Under the pieces are notes generated by a model, which saw only the letters and a program-made list of their open reading frames with translations, ran no database searches and was not told the DNA's origin. Positions 1 through 6,555 of a stretch of DNA of 16,874 nt are shown piece by piece. The stretch is from JANOQP01 sp044227705 (GTDB taxonomy: Bacteria > Bacteroidota > Bacteroidia > Chitinophagales > Saprospiraceae), in contig JBGAWE010000084.1 of NCBI GenBank assembly GCA_044227705.1, forward strand, positions 1 to 16,874, given 5' to 3'. Within the stretch, counting starts at the first letter, position 1. The number at the start of each line of letters is the position of its first letter. Both the position numbers and the translations under genes were made by a program.

Positions 1-385
1 GATTTGGAAAAAGGACGGCCTCAATTTCTCGAACAACGAGGATTTGACGGGGCTGAAGGCGGGCAGCTACGTCCTCGTCGTGACGACCGTTGATGGCTGC
101 ACCGCGCAGTCCGCGCCGATTGTGGTTCAGAACACGGTCGGGACGGCGGCGGTCGAGGCGGCATCGCTGCGCATCTCGCCGAACCCGACGGGCGGGATGG
201 TTTTCTTTGAAACCGAAGCGGAAATTTCTGAGATCCGGGTGTTGGACAGCCGCGGGCGGCAGGTCTTCTTTGAAAAAGGGAACCCAGCGGAAATCGACCT
301 GACGGGCATGGCAGAGGGGGTCTATTTCCTCCAAATCCAGATGGACGACGGGGCGGTGGCCGTGCGGCGCGTGGTTCGGATTTGA
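1..385 (+). CDS. C-terminal end of a T9SS type A sorted surface protein (5' truncated by window)
   Basis: The reading frame is open from base 2 to a TGA at 383-385, giving 127 visible residues; the start lies upstream of the window. The first ~50 residues are the tail of a SprB-like adhesin module (EDLTGLKAGSYVLVV followed by DGC). From about visible residue 55 there is a type A sorting domain: LRISPNPTGG, then DSRGRQVFFE, GVYFLQI and a basic end RRVVRI. Such domains direct periplasmic proteins through the T9SS to the cell surface and are normally removed on export. The visible part aligns without gaps to the last 127 residues of the next gene, at roughly half identity by eye, so the two are tandem paralogues. 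The cargo part is unseen, so its function cannot be named. Confidence 0.88.
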   Translation, partial: IWKKDGLNFSNNEDLTGLKAGSYVLVVTTVDGCTAQSAPIVVQNTVGTAAVEAASLRISPNPTGGMVFFETEAEISEIRVLDSRGRQVFFEKGNPAEIDLTGMAEGVYFLQIQMDDGAVAVRRVVRI

Positions 386-405
386 GATGTGGCGAGATAT
401 GGGAA

Positions 406-446
406 GAGGGGCTGGGGACGGAGGTTCCCAGCCCCTCCTTCTTTTT
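406..446 (+). terminator. Rho-independent terminator
   Basis: A perfect 11-bp stem (GAGGGGCTGGG at 406-416 pairing with CCCAGCCCCTC at 427-437) with a ten-base loop is followed by the T-rich run TTCTTTTT. It sits 21 bases after the stop of the truncated sorting-domain gene and separates it from the next gene. Confidence 0.9.
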
Positions 447-490
447 GTGCAAGTCTCGGGCAACCCTGCATGTTTATTGACCGAAAAGGA

Positions 491-527
491 GGCCGTCACC
501 TTTTTTCACACCCAAAAAATAGCGGCC
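491..527 (+). other. Imperfect hairpin in the leader of the large adhesin gene
   Basis: An outer stem GGCCG (491-495) with CGGCC (523-527) encloses TTTTTT (501-506) facing AAAAAA (514-519) across the loop CACACCC, with an asymmetric internal loop between them. It lies about 120 bases before the adhesin start. It could be a leader structure, a weak terminator remnant or chance. I saw no convincing Bacteroidota promoter (TTTG, about 20 bases, TAnnTTTG) between 386 and 645; CAATTTTG at 566-573 is one base off the -7 box but has no partner. Confidence 0.25.
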
Positions 528-645
528 GAAGGGTACGTGCCTCGCCGATAGGGTTCAGTACGAAACAATTTTGAGAACCTCTGCCGCCCACCTGGAACAG
601 GGAACCAAGTTTTTTTCCATTTCATACAAACAACAACTGCCTTAC

Positions 646-3600
646 ATGGAATTTCTACAAAAACGCGCAATGAAGGCCGCCATGACCCTCGCCGGTCTGG
701 TCGTCATCCTCGGCTACAACGCTGACCCGCCAAGTGGCATGACGGGGGCCCCTTTCGACAACAACTGCAACTCGTGCCACAGCCCCATCAACTCAGCCTT
801 CAACGGAACGGTCTCGGTCAGCGGCCTGCCCTCGACCATCGCGCCGAACACAAACTACAACCTGACCTTCACCGAGACCGTCACGGCGGGAAGCCCGGTG
901 AAGGGAGGCTATCAGCTCGTCGTCGTGCAGGGCAACAACAACAACTGCGGCACCCTCATTGCGACCGACAGTGAGTCCGGCACCGAGACTTCCGGCGGCC
1001 GCACCTATATCGAGCACCGCGACGGGAAGGCCTATGCGGGTGGGACGGCCTCGTGGAGCTTCGACTGGACCTCGCCCGCCTCGTCGAACGGCAACACGGT
1101 CAAGTTCTATTTCATCGGAAACTTTACCAACGGCAACGGCAACTCAAACGGCGACCGGCCCATCACCGGCTCGCTCACGCTGCCCTTCGCTGGCGGCGCA
1201 GCCCTGACGGCCTCCATCACCTCGACCACCCCACTCACCTGCAACGGCTCGGGCGACGGCACCGCCACCGCGCAAGGAGCGGGCGGCGCACCGCCCTACA
1301 GCTATGCATGGCCGGGCGGCCAGACAACGCAGACGGCCGTCAACCTCGCCGCCGGGACCTACATCTGCACGGTTTCGGACGCCAACAACTCAACTGCCAC
1401 CGCGTCGGCGACCGTGACACAACCGACGGCCATCACAACCTCCGTCAGCGCGCCGGGAACCTTGACCTGCCTCGTCACGACCCTGACGGCGACGGCGACG
1501 GCCTCGGGCGGCTCGCCCGGCTACACATACTCGTGGTCGAACGGCAACTCGGGCAACCCGACCACCGTCACCACGCCCGGCTCGCTCACCGTCACCGTGA
1601 CCGACACACACGGCTGCACGAAAACGGCCACGGTCAACGTCGCGGGCAACGTCGTCGAGCCGAACGCCGTCGCCAATGCCACGGGAGACATCACCTGCAT
1701 CGCGCCGAACACCATCGTCAGCGGCTCGGGCAGCTCGGTTGGGGCCAATTTCACCTATTTGTGGACTGGCACCGGCATCATCAGCGGCGGCACAACGCTC
1801 AACGCGACCGTCAACCAGGGCGGCAACTTCACCCTGAAAGTGACGAACACCACCAACGGCTGCACGAACACGGCCGTCGCCACCGTCATCGCCAACAATG
1901 CGCAGCCGACAGCTGTAGCTTCCTCGGGCAGCGCGATTTCTTGCTCGAATCCGTCCACGACCGTCACGGTCGCGACCAACGCGGGGAGCCCGACCTTCTC
2001 GTGGACGGGGCCGAACGGTTTCACCTCCATCGAGCAGACCCCGACCGTCACGGCCGCCGGGACCTACAACGTGACCGTGACGAACTCGGCCAACGGCTGC
2101 ACGAAGACCGCCTCGACCACCGTCACCGGCAACACCACCACGCCCTCGGCCACGGCAACGGGCGGCACCCTCTCCTGCTCGGTGACGACCGTCCAACTGA
2201 CAGCGACGACCAACGCCACCGGAGCCACTTTTGCATGGACGGGGCCGGGTGGCTTCACCTCAACGCAGCAGAACCCGACCGTCTCAACCGCTGGGACCTA
2301 CACGGTCGTCGTGACAAATCCGGCCAACGGCTGCACCAACTCGGCAACCGCCTCCGTGACCGGCGACGCGGCCGTCCCGACGGCGGCGGCGACCGGCGGC
2401 GGGCTGACCTGCACGACCACCAACGTCCAGTTGACGGCGACGACGAACATCGGCAACGCGACCTTCCTCTGGGCAGGCCCCGGAATCGGCGCGACGAACC
2501 AGAACCAGCAGAACCCGTCGGTCAACACGCCGGGCAACTACACGGTCACGGTGACGAACCCGGCCAACGGCTGCACCAACACGGCCACCACGTCCGTCTC
2601 GCAGAACACCACCGTGCCGGGCGCCACAGCCAGCGGCGCGACCATCACTTGCGCCAATCCGATGGTGGTTTTGAATGGAAATTCGACCACAACCGGAGTC
2701 ACTTATGCTTGGACGGGGCCGAACAGCTTCACCTCCAGCCTGCAAAACCCGACTGTCTCGGTCGACGGGGGGTACAACCTCGTGGTAACCGACCCGGCGA
2801 ACGGATGCACCTCGCAGGCCTCGGCCAATGTTGACTTGAACATTGTCACCCCGGGTGCCACGGCCACCGGTGCTACGCTGACTTGCACCGCAACTTCAGT
2901 CGTCATCAACGGCAGCTCGACGACCGGCGGGGCCACTTTTGCATGGACTGGGCCTGGCGGTTTCACCTCCTCGCAACAGAACCCGACGGTCGGAACGATC
3001 GGCGGATACAATCTCGTGGTGACAAATCCGGCCAACGGCTGCACGTCCGCAGCGACGGCGGTCGTAAACCAAAACATCGCCCAGCCTACGGCCTCGGTCG
3101 CCGCACCTGGCCAGTTGAGCTGCAACGCAACCAGCATCCAGCTCAACGCGACGGCCTCCTCTCAAGGCACTGATTTCACCTACCTGTGGACGACGGCCGA
3201 CGGCAACATCCAATCAGGCGGCACGACGCTCACGCCGGTCATCAACGCGGTCGGCGGCTATTCCCTGTTGATCACGAACACAGCGAACGGCAGCACGGCG
3301 GTCACTTCGACGACGGTTTCGGCCGTCGCGCCGGTCAGTTCGGCGATTTCGGGTTCGACGAACATCTCCTGCAACGGCGGCTCGAACGGGTCGGCCACCG
3401 TCGTGGCGAGCGGCGGAACGGGCAATTTTACCTACCTCTGGTCGAACGGGCAGACGACCACCACTGCTTCCAACCTCTCCGCCGGGAGCTATTCAGTCAC
3501 CGCGACCGACGCGACAGGCGGCTGCACGACGGCGGCCTCGGCGACGGTGACGCAGCCCGATGTTTTGGCTGCGAACGCCACGGCGACGGCTGTGACTTTC

Positions 3601-5424
3601 AACGGAGGAACCGACGGGACGGCGACCGCCGCGCCCTCGGGCGGCACGCCCAACTTCACCTATCTCTGGTCGAACGGCGGCACGACTCAGACCATCACCG
3701 GCCTCGCGCCCGGCACTTATTCGGTCGTCGTGACCGACGCGAACGGCTGCACGGCGGCGCAGACCGTCACCGTCAACAGCTTCGGCTGCGCCATCGCGGC
3801 GACGGGCACGGCAACCAACGTCACCTGCTTCGGCGCGGCCAACGGCACGGCGACGGCCAACACGACCGGGGCCAACCAGCCCGTCACCTACCTCTGGTCG
3901 AACGGTGGCACGACACAGACCATCTCGGGCCTCGCGCCGGGCGACTATGCCTGCTCGATTCTCGACAACAACGGCTGCCCGGCCGTCATCTCGGTGAGCA
4001 TTGCACAGCCGGCGGCCCTCGCTGCGAACGCCTCGGCGACCGCCGTCACCGCCAACGGCGCGACCGACGGAACCGCCACCGCCCAGCCCACGGGCGGCAC
4101 CGGCAGCTATACCTACCTGTGGAACACGGGCGCGACGACGCAGTCGGTTTCCGGCCTCGCGCCGGGCAGCTACTCGGTCGTCGTGACCGACGCGAACGGT
4201 TGCACGGCTGGCCAGTCGGTCACGGTCAACGCTTTCAACTGCGCCGTCACCTCCTCCGTGAACGTCGTCAACGTCACCTGTTTCGGCCTGAACAACGGGC
4301 AGGCGACGGCCATCCTCGTCGGCGGAACGGCCCCCTTCACCTACCTCTGGCCCGACGGCCAGACGACGGCAACGGCCACCAACCTCGCCCCCGGCACCGG
4401 CACCGTCTCCATCAGCGACGCGGCGGGATGCCCGGCGACTGCCGATTTCACCATCACGCAGCCGACGGCGTTCGTTCCGGCGGCGGCATCCGTCACCGAC
4501 AATGTTTGCCTCGATGGTAAGGATGGCCAAATCACCGTGAACCTTTCCGGCGGAACGCCGAACTACACTTATCTCTGGTCGGACGGGCAGACTGTCAATC
4601 CGGCCATCGGCCTGCCGGTCGGAAACCACACCTGCACGGTGACGGACGCGAACGGCTGCGCCCACGTCGAGACGAATTCCATCAAAGCGACGGACAACGT
4701 CGCGCCGACCATCGCCTGCCCGGCCAGTGTTCACGGCTGCGACGGCCTCCCGGTCGATGAAGAAAAGCTCGGCGGGCCTGTTTTCAGCGACAACTGCTCG
4801 CTCGGCACCATCCAGCCGGTGCGGACGGGGGCTTGGTCACCGAACCACATCTACCCAATCGGCACTACAACACTTGGCTACACCATCACCGACGCGCTGG
4901 GCAACACGGCCTCCTGCGATTTCAGCATCGAAATCCACCCGAACCCCGGCATCGCGGTCGACGACAAGAAGAATGACGTGGGCAACGCGGGCGTCGGCTC
5001 TATTTCGGTGACGTTGGCGAACGGGCCGTTCTCGTCCACCGCGTGGCAGAAGGACGGAGCTTTCTTTTCCAACAGTGAAGACTTGACGGGCCTGAAAGCG
5101 GGCGACTACGTCCTCGTCGTGACGAGCGCGGAGGGTTGCTCGACGACCTCGGCCGTCGTGACCATCCTCAACACGGTCGGCACCGACAGCCCGGCGGCCC
5201 GCTCGCTGCGGGTGTTGCCCAACCCCACGGCCGATGTTTTGCGCATCGAAACCGAGGCGGTCGTCGCTGAAATCAGGCTGACGGACAGCCGGGGCGGGCA
5301 GGTTCTTTTTGAAAGAGAAGACCTGCGCGAACTGGATTTGACCGACCTGCCGGCCGGGATTTACTTCCTGCAAATCCGGCTGGCCGATGGGTCGGCCGTC
5401 GTGCGCCGGGTGGTGAAGATTTGA
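646..5424 (+). CDS. Giant T9SS-exported adhesin-like protein: choice-of-anchor V, SprB and Ig-like repeats, HYR, type A sorting domain
   Basis: The product is 1592 residues if it starts at ATG 646. The frame runs back to a TTG at 571, but 646 puts a basic stretch and hydrophobic core (TLAGLVVILGY) at the N-terminus as a signal peptide; ATG 670 is an alternative. Residues ~27-187 match the choice-of-anchor V (Reeler-like) domain, opening with GAPFDNN and the heme-c type motif C41-N-S-C44-H45. One SprB repeat (~187-263) follows, then eight Ig/PKD-like repeats of ~79 residues (~264-897), six more SprB repeats (898-1349), a HYR-like domain (~1350-1430), another SprB-like module, and a type A sorting domain (~1520-1592, starting LRVLPNPT and ending RRVVKI). 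The repeats mostly carry a paired Cys and are rich in Thr, Ala, Gly and Asn, as in long surface adhesins. SprB itself is a gliding adhesin, but this is a domain match, not an orthologue. It stands alone between two terminators; role and ligand are unknown. Confidence 0.9.
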   Translation: MEFLQKRAMKAAMTLAGLVVILGYNADPPSGMTGAPFDNNCNSCHSPINSAFNGTVSVSGLPSTIAPNTNYNLTFTETVTAGSPVKGGYQLVVVQGNNNNCGTLIATDSESGTETSGGRTYIEHRDGKAYAGGTASWSFDWTSPASSNGNTVKFYFIGNFTNGNGNSNGDRPITGSLTLPFAGGAALTASITSTTPLTCNGSGDGTATAQGAGGAPPYSYAWPGGQTTQTAVNLAAGTYICTVSDANNSTATASATVTQPTAITTSVSAPGTLTCLVTTLTATATASGGSPGYTYSWSNGNSGNPTTVTTPGSLTVTVTDTHGCTKTATVNVAGNVVEPNAVANATGDITCIAPNTIVSGSGSSVGANFTYLWTGTGIISGGTTLNATVNQGGNFTLKVTNTTNGCTNTAVATVIANNAQPTAVASSGSAISCSNPSTTVTVATNAGSPTFSWTGPNGFTSIEQTPTVTAAGTYNVTVTNSANGCTKTASTTVTGNTTTPSATATGGTLSCSVTTVQLTATTNATGATFAWTGPGGFTSTQQNPTVSTAGTYTVVVTNPANGCTNSATASVTGDAAVPTAAATGGGLTCTTTNVQLTATTNIGNATFLWAGPGIGATNQNQQNPSVNTPGNYTVTVTNPANGCTNTATTSVSQNTTVPGATASGATITCANPMVVLNGNSTTTGVTYAWTGPNSFTSSLQNPTVSVDGGYNLVVTDPANGCTSQASANVDLNIVTPGATATGATLTCTATSVVINGSSTTGGATFAWTGPGGFTSSQQNPTVGTIGGYNLVVTNPANGCTSAATAVVNQNIAQPTASVAAPGQLSCNATSIQLNATASSQGTDFTYLWTTADGNIQSGGTTLTPVINAVGGYSLLITNTANGSTAVTSTTVSAVAPVSSAISGSTNISCNGGSNGSATVVASGGTGNFTYLWSNGQTTTTASNLSAGSYSVTATDATGGCTTAASATVTQPDVLAANATATAVTFNGGTDGTATAAPSGGTPNFTYLWSNGGTTQTITGLAPGTYSVVVTDANGCTAAQTVTVNSFGCAIAATGTATNVTCFGAANGTATANTTGANQPVTYLWSNGGTTQTISGLAPGDYACSILDNNGCPAVISVSIAQPAALAANASATAVTANGATDGTATAQPTGGTGSYTYLWNTGATTQSVSGLAPGSYSVVVTDANGCTAGQSVTVNAFNCAVTSSVNVVNVTCFGLNNGQATAILVGGTAPFTYLWPDGQTTATATNLAPGTGTVSISDAAGCPATADFTITQPTAFVPAAASVTDNVCLDGKDGQITVNLSGGTPNYTYLWSDGQTVNPAIGLPVGNHTCTVTDANGCAHVETNSIKATDNVAPTIACPASVHGCDGLPVDEEKLGGPVFSDNCSLGTIQPVRTGAWSPNHIYPIGTTTLGYTITDALGNTASCDFSIEIHPNPGIAVDDKKNDVGNAGVGSISVTLANGPFSSTAWQKDGAFFSNSEDLTGLKAGDYVLVVTSAEGCSTTSAVVTILNTVGTDSPAARSLRVLPNPTADVLRIETEAVVAEIRLTDSRGGQVLFEREDLRELDLTDLPAGIYFLQIRLADGSAVVRRVVKI
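1204..1434 (+). repeat. Single SprB-type repeat before the Ig-like array
   Basis: It encodes one unit of the SprB family (about 77 residues): LTCNGSGDGTATA, then YSYAWPGGQTTQTAVNLAAG and a closing TVTQP. It is separated from its six relatives at 3337-4692 by the whole Ig-like array, so the protein alternates two repeat families. The final NGC of other units is replaced here by NNS, so this unit lacks the second Cys. Confidence 0.8.
1435..3336 (+). repeat. Eight tandem Ig/PKD-like repeats (78-83 codons each)
   Basis: Units begin near 1435, 1663, 1909, 2146, 2380, 2620, 2854 and 3088. The consensus is: ATATG.xLxC, a variable strand, FAWTGPGGFTS, QNPTV, GxY, VTNPANGCT and a linker ending in P. 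Most units have two Cys about 50 residues apart that could form one disulfide. The last unit has NGS in place of NGC and so lacks the second. The units starting at 2146 and 2854 share long near-identical DNA around GCCACTTTTGCATGGAC, and GACAAATCCGGCCAACGGC recurs, suggesting recent duplication or gene conversion. Confidence 0.85.
3337..4692 (+). repeat. Six tandem SprB-type repeats, including a duplicated 453-bp double unit
   Basis: Each unit of about 75 residues contains NGG..G.ATA, FTYLWSNGGTTQT, GLAPGTYSVVVTD and ANGCT. The stretch 3568-4473 is two exact-length copies (3568-4020 and 4021-4473, 151 codons each, alignable without gaps) of a two-repeat block. In the first half of both copies the usual early Cys is missing (VTFNGG, VTANGA) and a Cys appears at the end of the unit instead (SFGC, AFNC). 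This fits stepwise growth of the array by duplicating pairs. Confidence 0.85.
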
Positions 5425-5451
5425 GGCCTTTCGAAAAACTTTTGTTCGATC

Positions 5452-5486
5452 GCGGCCAAGCTGACATCAGCTTGGCCGCTTTTTTT
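5452..5486 (+). terminator. Rho-independent terminator after the adhesin gene
   Basis: A perfect 13-bp inverted repeat, GCGGCCAAGCTGA (5452-5464) and TCAGCTTGGCCGC (5467-5479), is followed by seven T (5480-5486). It starts 28 bases after the adhesin stop. Confidence 0.93.
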
Positions 5487-5490
5487 GGGC

Positions 5491-5539
5491 CAGCATCGAT
5501 GCTGTGATTTTATCCGCAGGGAAACAGCATTGATGCTGT
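5491..5539. repeat. Paired palindromes CAGCATYGATGCTGT, possible operator or mobile palindromic repeat
   Basis: Two 15-base copies, CAGCATCGATGCTGT (5491-5505) and CAGCATTGATGCTGT (5525-5539), differ at one base and lie 34 bp centre to centre. Each is a near-perfect palindrome by itself, and together they can also form a 15-bp hairpin around GATTTTATCCGCAGGG. They fill the gap between the terminator and the subtilase start; copy two ends 14 bases before ATG 5554. The layout fits either a two-site operator for the following genes or a REP-like element. No third copy was found in the window. Confidence 0.6.
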
Positions 5540-5553
5540 CCTACATTTACCGC

Positions 5554-6546
5554 ATGAACAAGCCGCGCCGCCGTCCCTCCGGAGGCAAGAACCATCCAGC
5601 AAAACAATCCGCCAACATGGCCAACTTCTCTTGGGCCGACGCCTTCGCGGGCGCCTCCTTTCCGATCGACTGGCTCAACACAAAGGGCGCGGGCATCCGA
5701 ATCGCCCTCATCGACACCGGGTTCAGTCTGCCCGCCGACCTGCTCGACGCGGCCCGCAAAAAGGGCAAGGCCTTCAACGTCGAAAACCCCGAGGCCACGG
5801 GCGACGTCGACCTGACCGACACCTCGGCCAACAAAGAGGGCCATGGAACCCCCTGCGCCAGCATCATCGCCGCCAAAAAACTGGCGGACGCGGCGGGCAA
5901 CACCCTCACCGGCCTCGCCCCGGGCGCCGATTACCTCCTCATAAAAGCAGGCGCGAACGCCACGTGGCGGCACCTCCTCAACGGCATCCAGATCGCCGTC
6001 GAGAAGAAGGCCAACCTAATCGTCACGGGCCTCGGCCTGACCGACGACGACAGCGACGACGTGACCCCTGCGCAGGTCGAGGCGGTCTTCGCAAAAGTCC
6101 GCGCGGCGGGCATCGTGGTCGTCGCGACATGGCCCAACGCGGCCGACACCGAGCCGTGGAAGACCGCCCTCGAAGGGATGTGGCTGCCCAACCGGGCGGA
6201 GGTCGTCGCGGCAGGGCGGATGCCGGTCCTGAAAATGAGCGAGCGGCTGCCGGAAGTGAAAAAGCTGCCGAAAATCGATGTTTTGATGGAAGGGCAGGCG
6301 GCTGGGAAAGTGCTGACCTCCTCGCTGGCGATGGTCGGAATCGCCAAGCCCTCGAACTCGTTCGCGGCCTATGCGGTGGCGGGCGGGCTGGCCTGCATGA
6401 TGTCTTTTTTCAAAAAAAATCCCCCGCCGACCGGCCCGATAAAATGGGACCGCGCCTCCGCAGTCGCCCAATTCTCGAAAGGCTGCCGGGCTTTTTCACA
6501 GGCAACGCCCTCGCCGACGGGGATGAATTTTTACAGAAACCAGTGA
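5554..6546 (+). CDS. Subtilisin-like serine protease (S8 family), compact, without signal peptide
   Basis: The product is 330 residues from ATG 5554; in-frame ATGs at 5533 and 5617 and a TTG at 5485 are alternatives. Asp54 is in IRIALIDTGFS, His97 in GHGTPCASIIAA, the oxyanion Asn195 in VVVATWPN, and the nucleophile is probably Ser269 in NSFAAYAVAG, which aligns with the family's TSMAAPHVAG. TGLAPGADYLLIKA after the His block is also typical. The catalytic set therefore appears complete, although GTS is changed to SNS and the usual Pro after the Ser to Tyr. The N-terminus (MNKPRRRPSGG) is basic with no hydrophobic stretch, so no signal peptide or propeptide is evident and the protein is little more than the catalytic domain. 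It lies 9 bases before an exported protein, probably in one operon. Substrate unknown; activity is inferred. Confidence 0.85.
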   Translation: MNKPRRRPSGGKNHPAKQSANMANFSWADAFAGASFPIDWLNTKGAGIRIALIDTGFSLPADLLDAARKKGKAFNVENPEATGDVDLTDTSANKEGHGTPCASIIAAKKLADAAGNTLTGLAPGADYLLIKAGANATWRHLLNGIQIAVEKKANLIVTGLGLTDDDSDDVTPAQVEAVFAKVRAAGIVVVATWPNAADTEPWKTALEGMWLPNRAEVVAAGRMPVLKMSERLPEVKKLPKIDVLMEGQAAGKVLTSSLAMVGIAKPSNSFAAYAVAGGLACMMSFFKKNPPPTGPIKWDRASAVAQFSKGCRAFSQATPSPTGMNFYRNQ

Positions 6547-6555
6547 TTCTCACCA

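Noticed and set aside
566..573. CAATTTTG as a -7 promoter box for the adhesin gene
   Set aside because: One mismatch to TAnnTTTG and no TTTG box at the expected distance upstream.
571..645. Upstream TTG start of the adhesin frame
   Set aside because: Starting at 571 would put 25 polar residues before the hydrophobic signal core; ATG 646 gives a normal signal peptide.
1053..2834. 593-codon plus-strand frame inside the adhesin repeats
   Set aside because: It is a frame-shifted reading of the repeat DNA giving an Arg/His-rich product; its apparent repetitiveness is inherited from the real frame.
1435..4692. Regular repeats considered as a CRISPR array
   Set aside because: The period is over 220 bp, the reading frame is kept throughout and the units encode adhesin modules; there are no short repeats with unique spacers.
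5485..5553. Upstream starts of the subtilase at TTG 5485 or ATG 5533
   Set aside because: They lie in or just after the terminator T-run and inside the palindromes, and add residues without similarity to the family; ATG 5554 is preferred, with ATG 5617 still possible.
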